Shown here piece after piece: positions 18,780-27,367 of a DNA stretch of 64,000 nt; position 1 is the first letter of the stretch, and every line of letters starts with the position of its first letter. The position numbers were made by a program, and so were the translations under genes. The stretch lies in contig JAGQHQ010000006.1 of assembly GCA_020431705.1 (NCBI GenBank), positions 1-64,000 of the forward strand, in the 5' to 3' direction. The notes under the pieces were generated by a model, which had not been told where the DNA came from, did not search any database, and saw only the letters and a program-made list of their open reading frames with translations. The DNA comes from Candidatus Dependentiae bacterium (GTDB lineage: Bacteria; Babelota; Babeliae; Babelales; Vermiphilaceae).

Positions 18780-19778
18780 ATGAAATATGTAACATATACA
18801 CTACTAACAATCATCTTTTTATCTCATTCACTCATCAACACATATTGGGAAACTGATCCATTTTTTGATACAAAATTTTTACGTCAATCAAAACGAGTAA
18901 AAAACACACTTGTTGATAAACATAATTTCCTAGAGGTAATGTTTTCTACTGAAGATAACGTGCAACTATCTGGATTATTAAAAATACATCAGCAAGCTCT
19001 TTGTAACATAGTTTGCTGCGCAGGATTTTATCCCGGCCTCAAAGAGAGTATGGCTACTTTTTTTAGAATATTCCCCCAAAATTGCAATATCTTGTTTTTT
19101 GATGCACGTGGGCATGGACAAAGTAACGGTACATTCTGGTCTAATATACATAATTATGGGCTTAATGACTATCAAGATATTGTTGGAGCCATTAAATACA
19201 TACACAAAATTGCTCCGATTAAAACAATCATTATTGGATTGTGCTCTGGAGCTTTTAATGCAGTACATGCATTATTATATATACAAGAAAAAGCATCTTT
19301 AGAAAAATATGCAATTAAAGGTTTAATTTTTGATAGCGGATTTGGTTCTATTAGTGACACCATTCATATTTTATCATATCACACAAAACAGCACGTATTA
19401 CCACCATTTTTTACTACTTGCTATCAAAATGATTCAAAAAAATCAGTACAAAAAAAGTATCCATATCGGATAACATACTATATTTTTTCAAAAATTATTA
19501 ATATTACAACCTATTTTATACGATCATACTTGCAAAAAAACGACAAGCAGACTAATCTATTTGATAAGATTGGAAAAATTAAATGTCCTATCTTTTTTAT
19601 ACATGCGTATAATGATCGTTACGTTTCCATTGAACATGCAATAAGACTTGCAAGTACTGCTTTAAAAGGCAGCTGTTGGTGGATCGAATATTCAACTCAC
19701 GCATGCAACCATTTAAAACATAAATACGTATATCAAGAAAAAGTGCTTGAATTTTTTAAAACAGTACTTGATACTTAA
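18780..19778 (+). CDS. Exported or membrane-anchored alpha/beta hydrolase with Cys in the nucleophile elbow
   Basis: 332 residues with an N-terminal hydrophobic segment (about 4-20; signal peptide or anchor). The fold landmarks are FFDARGHGQSNG near 107 (oxyanion region), the nucleophile elbow G-L-C-S-G at 153-157, an aspartate in HAYNDRYV near 280 and a late histidine in STHACNH near 309. The elbow would normally be G-x-S-x-G; here Cys155 occupies the nucleophile position, as in dienelactone-hydrolase-type enzymes, though Ser156 is adjacent. It is paralogous to the gene at 20713, which keeps Ser. Substrate unknown. The next gene begins eight bases after the stop, so the two are probably co-transcribed. 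Confidence 0.75.
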   Translation: MKYVTYTLLTIIFLSHSLINTYWETDPFFDTKFLRQSKRVKNTLVDKHNFLEVMFSTEDNVQLSGLLKIHQQALCNIVCCAGFYPGLKESMATFFRIFPQNCNILFFDARGHGQSNGTFWSNIHNYGLNDYQDIVGAIKYIHKIAPIKTIIIGLCSGAFNAVHALLYIQEKASLEKYAIKGLIFDSGFGSISDTIHILSYHTKQHVLPPFFTTCYQNDSKKSVQKKYPYRITYYIFSKIINITTYFIRSYLQKNDKQTNLFDKIGKIKCPIFFIHAYNDRYVSIEHAIRLASTALKGSCWWIEYSTHACNHLKHKYVYQEKVLEFFKTVLDT

Positions 19779-19785
19779 CAATAAT

Positions 19786-20700
19786 ATGATATTAATAATT
19801 TTACTTTATGCACTTTTTGGTGCCTCATTCCCGATGGGAAAAGTGCTTTTACATTACACAACCCCACTTTTTTTAGCCGGATCTCGAATGTTTTTGGCTG
19901 GGCTTGTTTTACTTGCATATCAATATTTTCATACCCATGCTGAATTTAAATTTAAGCGTAAACATATTTTTTACTATGCACAAATTATATTTTGCGGTAT
20001 TTATATGGCCTATATTCTTCGCTTCTGGGCATTAAGTGAACTCACTGCAACAAAAACATGCTTTATTTACAATCTTTCACCATTTTTTGCTTCATTATAT
20101 TCATACTTATTTTTTAAGGAAGTAATAACTAGCAAACAATGGTTAGGTCTCATAATTGGTTTCTGTGGTTTTATACCAATTCTTCTCAACACATCATCCA
20201 CAGAACAAGCTGCTGGTGAATTTTTCTTTCTATCGTGGTATGAAATTGCTGTCATTGGTTCAGTTGCCCTACACAGCTACAGTTGGATTGTGATGCGAAA
20301 ACTAGTTAAGGATAAAAGTTACGAACCCCCTATGGTTAACGGTATCACTATGACAGCAGGCGGCCTTCTCAGCTTAATTACATCTGTTTTTTGGGACGGT
20401 TTTGCACCGGTGTCTGACGTTATGCCATTTCTTGGCTATCTCACTGGTGTAATTATTATTAGTAATATCATTTGCTTTAATTTATATGGTCACCTACTTC
20501 GCTACTACACCGCAACATTTGTTTCTTTTGCTGGATTCATGGGCCCATTGTTCACGGCATTTTACGGTTGGTTTTTCTTAGAAGAATCAGTAACCTGGCA
20601 TTTTTATATCTCAGCAGCTATTGTATTTCTTGGCCTCTACTTATTCTATCAAGACGAACTTAGCAGTACTAATAAAGAACGAGAAGAACCAATTCCATAA
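19786..20700 (+). CDS. EamA/DMT-superfamily membrane transporter
   Basis: 304 residues with about ten hydrophobic segments in two halves of five, the usual EamA arrangement. Family landmarks are the N-terminal ALFGASFPMGKVLL, AGSRMFLAGLVLL, a YNLSPFFASLYSYLFFKE segment near 95-112 (typical of EamA first halves) and GPLFTAFYGWFFLEES near 260-275 in the second half. Members export or import small metabolites such as amino acids or nucleotides. The ATG at 19786 follows the hydrolase stop by eight bases; an upstream TTG would overlap the hydrolase and adds nothing conserved. Tail-to-tail with the gene at 20713, only 12 bases apart. Confidence 0.82.
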   Translation: MILIILLYALFGASFPMGKVLLHYTTPLFLAGSRMFLAGLVLLAYQYFHTHAEFKFKRKHIFYYAQIIFCGIYMAYILRFWALSELTATKTCFIYNLSPFFASLYSYLFFKEVITSKQWLGLIIGFCGFIPILLNTSSTEQAAGEFFFLSWYEIAVIGSVALHSYSWIVMRKLVKDKSYEPPMVNGITMTAGGLLSLITSVFWDGFAPVSDVMPFLGYLTGVIIISNIICFNLYGHLLRYYTATFVSFAGFMGPLFTAFYGWFFLEESVTWHFYISAAIVFLGLYLFYQDELSSTNKEREEPIP

Positions 20701-20712
20701 TATAAAAAACAA

Positions 20713-21615
20713 TTAAATACCGTATAGCATAAGAAACTCTTCAACTTTTTTCTTATATATCCGTGGATATTTCTTGCCACTTTGCGCATGTTTCGCATTA
20801 TCAACAAGCCAAATATGTCTTGAACTTGCTAGATTTTGGTATATTTTACGTCCGTGTTCAACGGGCGTAAACGTATCATGTGGTGAATGAATTACCAAAA
20901 CCGGACATGTTATAGTGCGTGAATACTCTTCCGGATTAATATCTGCAATACTACTTCCACTTAAATACTCAAACCAATGTGGTGTAAAAAACATGAAGGG
21001 AATCTTTGGCAATCCAGTTTTATGAGTAAAAACATGCTCAACTTGTTTATGCAGATTTGCAAAAGAAGAATCAATAATCAATGCGTCAAACTTAAGACCA
21101 CCCGCAGCAGCTGCAAGCAGTGTTGCACCACCCATAGAGCGACCAAGGCCAACTAATGGTAGACATTCCGTTGATTTATATGTACGTAAAAAATCTACTA
21201 TAGCCTTAATATCATACTTTTCATGATAACCAAATGTTGTAAATTCACCGCCACTTGCACCATGCGCACGAAAGTCAAAAAGAACAATCGTGTCGCGGTC
21301 AAATAGTTTTACAAAGCGCCGCATTTTTTCTTTATTTTCTCGATAGCCATGACACAAAATAAATATGTGTTCTGCATTCTCTCTTTCAATTAAAACAGTT
21401 GAAAGTAAAACGCCATCATCAGTAATCAAGGAAATATGTTTCGCACCATATTTGTTTACAAGCTTTGCCGATTGCTTCTGCCATTTTTGATTTTTGTCTT
21501 GAGCAACAACTGACCGATAACATAATTTTGCAACAATCAAAGCTGCTATACCTACCAATACAAGTACGCTAAAAACTACTATACCAAAAAAATATTTAAG
21601 TATTGTCTTGGACAT
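20713..21615 (-). CDS. Membrane-anchored alpha/beta hydrolase (serine type)
   Basis: About 300 residues. An N-terminal transmembrane segment (about 8-30) should anchor it facing the periplasm. Landmarks: CHGYRENK near 88, FDFRAHGASGG near 113 and the nucleophile elbow GLGRSMGGA with Ser160. The catalytic acid lies in HSPHDTFTPVEHG near 250 and the histidine in NAKHAQS near 280. This matches the COG1073-like group of single-TM hydrolases. It resembles the hydrolase at 18780, with the normal serine. ATG 21615 is chosen over TTG 21621. Nine bases separate it from the HIT gene upstream, so they probably share a transcript. Confidence 0.82.
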   Translation of the reverse strand: MSKTILKYFFGIVVFSVLVLVGIAALIVAKLCYRSVVAQDKNQKWQKQSAKLVNKYGAKHISLITDDGVLLSTVLIERENAEHIFILCHGYRENKEKMRRFVKLFDRDTIVLFDFRAHGASGGEFTTFGYHEKYDIKAIVDFLRTYKSTECLPLVGLGRSMGGATLLAAAAGGLKFDALIIDSSFANLHKQVEHVFTHKTGLPKIPFMFFTPHWFEYLSGSSIADINPEEYSRTITCPVLVIHSPHDTFTPVEHGRKIYQNLASSRHIWLVDNAKHAQSGKKYPRIYKKKVEEFLMLYGI

Positions 21616-21630
21616 TACCAATACTCTGTA

Positions 21631-21975
21631 TTAAAGACCAATAACTTTTTTGCCAGACAAAAAATGAAAATGTAAATGAAATACGCTTTGCCCAGCATCT
21701 TGTCCGTTATTAGTAACTAACTGAAATGATTGTGACCCAGAAAGTTTTTTAGCACACTTTTTCACTGCCTGGACAACAGCAGCAAGAACACCGCTATCAC
21801 CCGCTTGAAGTGATATAAAATCTTTGATGTGTTTTTTAGGAAAAATTAAATAATGCACTGGCGCTTTGGATGCAATGTCTTCAATCACCATTACATCATC
21901 ATTTTCTAGAACAATCTTTGATGGCAACTCTTTTTTAATAATTCGGCAAAAAATACAAGGTTTCACGGTAATCAT
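21631..21975 (-). CDS. HIT-family nucleotide hydrolase/transferase
   Basis: 114 residues. The N-terminal C-I-F-C-R-I-I-K-K-E-L-P-S and the C-terminal HLHFHF (the H-x-H-x-H-x-x triad) define the HIT family, close to the Hint/HinT branch that hydrolyses adenosine phosphoramidates. GQ(D)AGQSVFHLHFHFLSGKK is typical. The two N-terminal cysteines in CxxC spacing may bind zinc, as in many bacterial HinT proteins. The start is ATG at 21975; an upstream TTG at 22002 would add nine poorly conserved residues. Confidence 0.9.
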   Translation of the reverse strand: MITVKPCIFCRIIKKELPSKIVLENDDVMVIEDIASKAPVHYLIFPKKHIKDFISLQAGDSGVLAAVVQAVKKCAKKLSGSQSFQLVTNNGQDAGQSVFHLHFHFLSGKKVIGL

Positions 21976-22067
21976 AATCAGAACTTTCTTGATAAAATAC
22001 AACTTTAATGTTTAATAGCTAAATAAAATGTACAAGAAAGCAAAATGAATGAAAAGTAATTCGTTTC

Positions 22068-22159
22068 TGGAGGAGAGGGAGGGATTCGAACCCTCGAAAC
22101 CGTTCTCACGGTTTAACGGTTTTCAAGACCGCCGCATTCGACCGCTCTGCCACCTCTCC
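22068..22159 (-). tRNA. tRNA-Ser (UGA anticodon)
   Basis: Acceptor stem GGAGAGG/CCTCTCC, encoded CCA, long variable arm with a CCGT...ACGG stem, and anticodon loop C-T-TGA-A-A. First base at 22159, CCA at 22070-22068. First of the three clustered minus-strand tRNA genes by coordinate. Confidence 0.96.
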
Positions 22160-22180
22160 ATTGAGAAAAATATTTCAACA

Positions 22181-22257
22181 TGGTGCGCCCGGAAGGAGTC
22201 GAACCCTCAACCTTCAGATCCGTAGTCTGACGCTCTATCCAATTGAGCTACGGGCGC
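22181..22257 (-). tRNA. tRNA-Arg (ACG anticodon)
   Basis: Acceptor stem GCGCCCG/CGGGCGC, discriminator A, encoded CCA. Anticodon stem TCAGA/TCTGA with loop CT-ACG-GA; the wobble A is expected to be edited to inosine. T-loop GGTTCGACTCC is intact. Confidence 0.96.
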
Positions 22258-22418
22258 CAACAATCTATTTCAACGTGCTTTTATTATACTTGTAAGACGT
22301 AAAAAATCAATTTCTCATACCGACAGATTTGCGTCTAACTACTTATAAAATTTATTCAATACCAAGTCATCAAAGCCAGACAAAGAGTGCCCGGCCAAAA
22401 AAAAATCTAAGAATAGAC

Positions 22419-22509
22419 TGGTGGAGAGAGAGGGATTCGAACCCTCGTGCCCGGTTTCCCAGACTCTTGCTTAGCAGGCAAGCGCTTTAGACCACTCAGC
22501 CATCTCTCC
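22419..22509 (-). tRNA. tRNA-Ser (GCU anticodon)
   Basis: Acceptor stem GGAGAGA/TCTCTCC, encoded CCA, long variable arm and anticodon loop CT-GCT-AA. It is separated by about 160 bp from tRNA-Arg; that gap holds no gene I can support. Confidence 0.96.
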
Positions 22510-22527
22510 ACTACAAAACACACAATT

Positions 22528-22557
22528 TGTATAATTTCAAGGCACTTATGATGTAAA
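22528..22557 (-). promoter_or_regulatory. Predicted promoter of the tRNA-Ser/Arg/Ser cluster
   Basis: On the minus strand TTTACA (22557-22552), an 18-base spacer and TATACA (22533-22528). The expected transcription start is about 12 bases before tRNA-Ser(GCU). Confidence 0.42.
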
Positions 22558-22695
22558 AAGGATAAAGTATTTATGCTGATTGTGCAAGTCCAAACCTGGT
22601 ATTTGAGCTTACCAACATGATTTGTCATGAATAAATATGGTATACTGCTATGTCTATAATGCCTGCTACTACATAAACTAAAATAAAGGGTTTTT

Positions 22696-22989
22696 ATGGC
22701 ACTCATTTTTGACGTGAAGGTAATTCCCAGCTCCGGTAGAAACAAATGGTTGCTTGATTCTGCAGGCCAATTAAAATGTTACTTAAACAATCCTCCAGAA
22801 AATGGCAAGGCCAATCAAGAGCTTGTAAAAATCATTGCCAAACAGTTAAAAATATCACAGAAAGAAGTAACCATTATTTATGGACAAACGAGTAGAAAAA
22901 AAAGAATTAAGCTAGAGCATAATATTAGCTATGACAGCCTATTGCGTATATTTGGTATTGAAAAACAATTAGGTTTGTTCCAATCCTAA
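22696..22989 (+). CDS. DUF167 / UPF0235 family protein (YggU-like)
   Basis: 97 residues, matching the whole length of the small DUF167 family. The conserved core is KCYLNNPPENGKANQELVK near 32-50 followed by SQKEVTIIYGQTSRKKRIKL. The family has a known compact alpha/beta fold but no settled function; it may bind nucleic acid. ATG at 22696 follows an AAGGG Shine-Dalgarno. An extended -10 element (TGGTATACT, 22638-22646) upstream is the likely promoter. The pilus/secretion gene gspF begins 14 bases after the stop, so the two are probably co-transcribed. Confidence 0.9.
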   Translation: MALIFDVKVIPSSGRNKWLLDSAGQLKCYLNNPPENGKANQELVKIIAKQLKISQKEVTIIYGQTSRKKRIKLEHNISYDSLLRIFGIEKQLGLFQS

Positions 22990-23003
22990 AAAGGAGTATT
23001 ATT

Positions 23004-24200
23004 ATGCCGTATTTTAAATGGCGTGGTGTAAATTTAGCTGGCAATATAAAAAAAGGAAGACTATTTGCATACTCGCAAGATCATTTAGATAGCTTGTTAT
23101 TCAAACGTGATATTGCACTTCTTTCGTGCTCACCAGCTAGTTGTTATTTTACCAAAGCGATTACTCTACAAACAAAAATACAGTTTTTCAAGCAGCTATC
23201 TTCACTTGTCCGCTCAGGCCTCTTAGTCCACGATGCATTACACATAATTTGTCAACAAATGAGTAATATTCGTTTTCAAGAAATCGCTCTCACTTTAGCC
23301 CAAGAAACACAAAAAGGTAAATCATTACACACGATTTTAGAAAACTATCCCAATATTTTTGACACAATAACAATAACTATGTGCAATGTTGGACAACAAT
23401 CAGGAACTATTGCTGATATAGCAGACTCAATTTCACATTATTTAAATACAAAAGAACAATTTCATAAACAACTTCGCTCTGGCGCAATAATGCCATTTAT
23501 TACTCTTTTATTTTTTGCTTTCGTCCTTCTCGTTATTTTCATCGGCGTGATCCCACGCTTTGCTGATATTTTCGCCTCAAGTAACAAACCGTTGCCATCC
23601 ATAACGCAAATAATGATTCGAGTCAGCAGTTTTTTGCGCAGCTGGTCCGCACTTATTTTTGCTTGTTGCACAATGACCCTTTTTATTGGAATAAAAAATA
23701 TTGCTTATAAAAGTGGTAAACACTTTTTTGATCAGATTATTTTATATATGCCACTGCTTGGTACGATTACTCAGCAAAAGGCCATTGTACATTTTTCCAT
23801 CGCACTCTCGTTATTACTCAATAGCGGCATGCAGCTAGCTCCTGCGATTGCTGTCGCAAAAAAAGCAGTCGCCAACACCACGCTTGAAAAATACATTGAT
23901 ATTATCAATTCTGACGTTGCAGCAGGCAACACTTTAAGTGACGCAATGGCGCGTCAACAAGAATGGTTTGGACAAGAAAGTATAGCCATGATTTCCATTG
24001 CACAAAAATCTGGTAATATTAGTGCTATGCTACGCAATATAGCCGAATTGCATGAAAAAAAAATTAATCATATGCTATCATTTATTACTAAGATTTTTCA
24101 GCCACTTTTAATGATTATTTTAGGACTTTTAGTTACGGCTTTACTATTCTCTATCTACTTACCAATATTTAGTTTATCTGAAGTAGTCGGTTTTAATTGA
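23004..24200 (+). CDS. gspF: Type II secretion / type IV pilus inner-membrane platform protein GspF/PilC
   Basis: 398 residues, the usual GspF length. Two T2SF domains: FFKQLSSLVRSGLLVHDAL near 68-86 with ALTLAQETQKGKSL near 105, and the repeat HFSIALSLLLNSGMQLAPAI near 267-286 with DVAAGNTLSDAM near 310. Three membrane segments at about 165-190, 212-235 and 365-390. In the family this protein sits in the inner membrane and couples the GspE/PilB ATPase to pseudopilin assembly. The matching ATPase is in this window at 59237/60502, some 35 kb away, so the machinery is scattered. Shine-Dalgarno AAAAGGAG supports ATG 23004. gspF versus pilC cannot be decided. Confidence 0.9.
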   Translation: MPYFKWRGVNLAGNIKKGRLFAYSQDHLDSLLFKRDIALLSCSPASCYFTKAITLQTKIQFFKQLSSLVRSGLLVHDALHIICQQMSNIRFQEIALTLAQETQKGKSLHTILENYPNIFDTITITMCNVGQQSGTIADIADSISHYLNTKEQFHKQLRSGAIMPFITLLFFAFVLLVIFIGVIPRFADIFASSNKPLPSITQIMIRVSSFLRSWSALIFACCTMTLFIGIKNIAYKSGKHFFDQIILYMPLLGTITQQKAIVHFSIALSLLLNSGMQLAPAIAVAKKAVANTTLEKYIDIINSDVAAGNTLSDAMARQQEWFGQESIAMISIAQKSGNISAMLRNIAELHEKKINHMLSFITKIFQPLLMIILGLLVTALLFSIYLPIFSLSEVVGFN

Positions 24201-24247
24201 CGATTACTGTCTTTTTGGCTACCATTAAAAACACCTTGAAATTATAC

Positions 24248-24334
24248 GCCGGGGTGGCGAAATTGGCAGACGCACGGGACTCAAAATCCCGCGGTAGCGA
24301 TACCATGCCGGTTCGAGTCCGGCCCCCGGCACCA
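24248..24334 (+). tRNA. tRNA-Leu (CAA anticodon)
   Basis: Acceptor GCCGGGG/CCCCGGC, encoded CCA, long variable arm (GCGGTAGCGATACCATGC) and anticodon loop CT-CAA-AA. It is the only plus-strand tRNA in the window. Confidence 0.97.
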
Positions 24335-24413
24335 TACTTTACCCATAAATTAATTTCGTATAGTTAATCAATTATTTATATAAACTATCTGTGATAAAAA
24401 AAATTTAAAAATA

Positions 24414-25034
24414 ATGATTCTTTTATTATACAAAGGTCTTACTTTTGGTTTCTTAATTGCAATGATTGTCGGTCCCATAGGTATTTTGTGTATTCGCAAT
24501 ACATTGGCGCGTGGTTTTTGGCCAGGTCTTGCTACCGGTCTTGGCGCTGCGACAGCAGATGCATTATTTGGTTGTATCGCGGGCTTTAGTATGACTTTTA
24601 TTACTCAACTTTTATTTGATTATCAAACCTATTTACAGTTTTTTGGTGGATTATTTTTGTGTTACTTAGGTGTTAAAGCATTTCTTAGTTCAGTTAATAG
24701 CAGTAACGTTACATCATCAACAGAAAGTTTGCCTGTAATTTATGCAAGCACAGTACTACTTACTTTGACAAATCCAACAACTATTTTATCTTTTATTAGC
24801 CTGTTTGCTGGACTCGGCATTGGTACAGCAAATTCTGATTATCTGAGTGCTCTCGTTTTTGTTCTCGGTGTTTTTTTAGGCTCGACTGCATGGTGGATCT
24901 TATTATGTAATATCGTTACACTTCTACGAAAAAAATTTAGTATCACAATGCTCAGATACACAAACAAGACCTCTAGTATTTTTATCACCGCCTTTGGTTT
25001 ATATTCTTTAGTAAAAGCACTTTTAATTCTTTAG
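24414..25034 (+). CDS. LysE-family amino-acid exporter
   Basis: 206 residues with six hydrophobic segments, the normal LysE/RhtB size. The N-terminal GLTFGFLIAMIVGPIGILCIRNTLARG contains the conserved GP motif; GLGAATADALFG near 43 and LTLTNPTTILSF near 117 (the family's NP motif) support the call. LysE proteins export amino acids or related compounds; the substrate here is unknown. The ATG at 24414 has no clear Shine-Dalgarno. Flanked by tRNA-Leu and an SbtA-type permease. Confidence 0.87.
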   Translation: MILLLYKGLTFGFLIAMIVGPIGILCIRNTLARGFWPGLATGLGAATADALFGCIAGFSMTFITQLLFDYQTYLQFFGGLFLCYLGVKAFLSSVNSSNVTSSTESLPVIYASTVLLTLTNPTTILSFISLFAGLGIGTANSDYLSALVFVLGVFLGSTAWWILLCNIVTLLRKKFSITMLRYTNKTSSIFITAFGLYSLVKALLIL

Positions 25035-25136
25035 AATCCAAACCAATAGTAAATAGTTCACCAATTGTGTTACATGTACTATAATGGAAGCTCATGTCAT
25101 CTGAAAATATCCACTTAAAACCATCTGAGTACTATT

Positions 25137-26072
25137 ATGTTTTTTGATCCTATTGTTTATTTCTTTATTATTGGCATTATCTCTTCCGTCTGGGGCGCAA
25201 GCTTACACCTACCAAAGGCAATGTACGACACAATAAGTTTATATCTATTAATAGCAATTGGTTTAAAAGGCGGATATGAGCTAGCTCACTGGATGAGTAC
25301 AACCGTGATTATGCAATCTATAGCAGTTATTCTTCTTGGACTTGCCTGCATTAGCATTGCACTTTTTATATTAAAACTTCTAACCAAGCATCCTCATCGC
25401 GATGTTATTGTTATCGCAGCACATTATGGATCAGTCAGTGTTGGTACCTACGCGGTTGCAACATCAATTGTAAACTCTGCCGGTATTTTGTATGAGCCAT
25501 ATATGCCACTCTTTGTTGCCTTATTAGAGTTTCCTGCAATTATTGTTGCCGCCCTTTTACTTGAATACGGCGAACAAGAAAAACATAGTATTTTTGAGCC
25601 ACTTATTGCATCACTTAAATCAAAAAGCATTTTTGCACTTATTACTAGTATTGTTATCGGCCTACTCATGGGACAACATGGTGCTAACAGCATTGCTCCG
25701 CTCTTCTTTGATTTATTTAAAGGTGTACTTGCTTTCTTTTTACTTCAAATGGGTACAATCGTCGGAAAAAAACTCCCAGAAATAAAAAAACATTTGAAAG
25801 AGATTATTTTCACTAGCATCATTCTCTGTCTTGCTGGGGCAATACTTGGACTATTCTTTGCAAAGTTAATTGGCCTCAGTCAAGGCGGCTGTATCTTATT
25901 GATGACGTTAGCTGCAAGCGCTTCATATATTGCCGTTCCCGCCTCGCTTGAAGCAAGTTATCCAAATGACAATATTCCACTTGCTCTTACCTACTCTCTG
26001 GGCGCAACATTGCCATTCAATATTTTAATTGGAATCAACCTCTATGTCTGGCTATCAGGATTCTTTTACTAG
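25137..26072 (+). CDS. SbtA-type sodium-dependent bicarbonate permease family protein
   Basis: 311 residues with about ten membrane segments in two inverted halves. LYLLIAIGLKGGYELA near 34-50 and the mid-protein HYGSVSVGTYAVATSIV near 100 are characteristic of the SbtA/DUF897 family; the C-terminal ASASYIAVPASLEASYPN near 260 is also typical. SbtA imports bicarbonate with sodium in cyanobacteria. In a heterotroph such homologs may supply bicarbonate or transport another anion, so the substrate is inference. TTCACC-17-TATAAT upstream (TATAAT at about 25080) is a possible promoter. Confidence 0.82.
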   Translation: MFFDPIVYFFIIGIISSVWGASLHLPKAMYDTISLYLLIAIGLKGGYELAHWMSTTVIMQSIAVILLGLACISIALFILKLLTKHPHRDVIVIAAHYGSVSVGTYAVATSIVNSAGILYEPYMPLFVALLEFPAIIVAALLLEYGEQEKHSIFEPLIASLKSKSIFALITSIVIGLLMGQHGANSIAPLFFDLFKGVLAFFLLQMGTIVGKKLPEIKKHLKEIIFTSIILCLAGAILGLFFAKLIGLSQGGCILLMTLAASASYIAVPASLEASYPNDNIPLALTYSLGATLPFNILIGINLYVWLSGFFY

Positions 26073-26241
26073 CTTAACTTATCAAATATTAATACAATTT
26101 TTACACTAAACTATGGTGTTAACCTAATATTTTTAGATATAATAATACTATTAGAAAAAAGGATAGGGTGGCAGTTTATAACTTTTGTAGCTCATTAACA
26201 AAAGAAAATTCGCTGCGTAAGCAAAAAAAAGGAAAAAATCA

Positions 26242-26796
26242 ATGAAACATAGAAAATATATAGGTATAGCATCCGCACTAATATTCATATACAACATTGC
26301 TATTGCTCAATCAGAAAAAATTATACAACTAAATACTGGTTTAACTGATAAACAATGTAGTGGATCAGCTCAAATACTCAATGCATTATTGGCTAATGAA
26401 TATGTTTTATACACGAAAACACTCAACTATCATTGGAATATTAAGGGTGTACATTTTGGTAGCTTACACACCTTTTTTGGTGATCAATACGAAATACTAC
26501 TTAAAATAATCGATTCAATTGCCGAACGCATCAAAGCCCTCAATCAACATGCTATTGGAACGTTACAAGAATTCAGCCGACTTAGTTCACTTACAGAACA
26601 AGTTGATCAATTACTCTCTGAAAAAGAAATGGTGCAGGATTTATTAAACAATCATGAAGCAATTATCCGTCAGTTACGTATTGATTTGCAACGTGCTGCT
26701 GACGAATTTAATGATATGGGTACCAATAATTTCTTAACAGATTTACTTGAAAAACACGAAAAAATGGCATGGATGTTACGAGCTCATCTGCAATAA
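26242..26796 (+). CDS. dps: Dps/ferritin-like protein with an N-terminal signal peptide
   Basis: 184 residues. The four-helix Dps core (about 38-184) carries the ferroxidase signature: YHWNIKG near 68, then LHTFFGDQYEILLKIIDSIAERI with its conserved His, Asp and Glu. Dps proteins form 12-subunit shells that oxidise and store iron and protect DNA. Here the core is preceded by about 22 residues that look like a signal peptide (basic start, IASALIFIYNIAIAQS), which is unusual because Dps is normally cytoplasmic. The start ATG follows AAGGAAAAA. A TATAAT at 26138 suggests a leader of about 95 bases. Stands alone, ended by the hairpin at 26802. Confidence 0.88.
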   Translation: MKHRKYIGIASALIFIYNIAIAQSEKIIQLNTGLTDKQCSGSAQILNALLANEYVLYTKTLNYHWNIKGVHFGSLHTFFGDQYEILLKIIDSIAERIKALNQHAIGTLQEFSRLSSLTEQVDQLLSEKEMVQDLLNNHEAIIRQLRIDLQRAADEFNDMGTNNFLTDLLEKHEKMAWMLRAHLQ

Positions 26797-26801
26797 GTAA
26801 A

Positions 26802-26837
26802 AGAACCCTACATCATAATAATGATTTGTGGGGTTCT
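26802..26837. terminator. Hairpin terminator between dps and the 26900 gene
   Basis: AGAACCCTACA pairs with TGTGGGGTTCT (eleven pairs including one G-U) around a loop of about a dozen bases. On the minus strand it is followed by TTTTACTTATT. It lies between two convergent genes and could serve both. Confidence 0.65.
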
Positions 26838-26899
26838 CAAAACTTAATATTAATTCACTAGTTCGATATTACAGTTCTATTTTAACAGCTTGTTTAAAT

Positions 26900-27298
26900 T
26901 TAAAATCTTCGAACTCTTTTATAAGTAAATTTTCTAGTAGCTCGTCCAGTACCATTGTAGCATTTTCTTAATTTTACAAATGATTTCAATAAACCTTTTG
27001 AGCCTTTAAAAGCCGTTAACATTGCAAGAATACCAAGAGCCTTAAAATAAGGATCATCTTCATTTTTACTAGAACGATCAAAAGAATAATACGAATATCC
27101 AAATCCACAAACTGTAAGAGCCGCATCTGTAGCAAAATCAAACAAATGAGATGTACATGATGTTATTTTGGTAAACGACCAGGCTCTAGATACTATTTGT
27201 TCCGCTGCAGAGCCCCACAAAATTCTACGCCAGTTTGCCTCTGAACTAGTATAAGAGAACACTGAAAACACGAATATAACTGTCATTAACTTTTTCAT
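26900..27298 (-). CDS. Small exported protein of unknown function
   Basis: 132 residues. A signal peptide (about 1-21, MKKLMTVIFVFSVFSYTSSEA) is followed by a short region with four cysteines and hydrophobic segments near 52-72 and 88-108, then a strongly basic C terminus (RKFTYKRVRRF). I do not recognise a family. ATG at 27298 with GGGGG upstream and a good promoter at 27340-27367 make it a convincing gene. Confidence 0.7.
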   Translation of the reverse strand: MKKLMTVIFVFSVFSYTSSEANWRRILWGSAAEQIVSRAWSFTKITSCTSHLFDFATDAALTVCGFGYSYYSFDRSSKNEDDPYFKALGILAMLTAFKGSKGLLKSFVKLRKCYNGTGRATRKFTYKRVRRF

Positions 27299-27339
27299 AT
27301 TATTGCCCCCCTATAAACTTACCATTTTTACTTATTATT

Positions 27340-27367
27340 ATTTTATCAAATAGAAAACATTTGTCAA
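27340..27367 (-). promoter_or_regulatory. Predicted promoter for the 26900-27298 gene
   Basis: Minus-strand TTGACA (27367-27362), 16-base spacer, TAAAAT (27345-27340) preceded by TGA as an extended -10. The leader would be about 35 bases. Confidence 0.6.

Noticed and set aside
22407-22745. Minus-strand open frame of 112 codons over tRNA-Ser(GCU)
   Set aside because: It reads through the tRNA gene and its promoter and overlaps the start of the DUF167 gene on the other strand.
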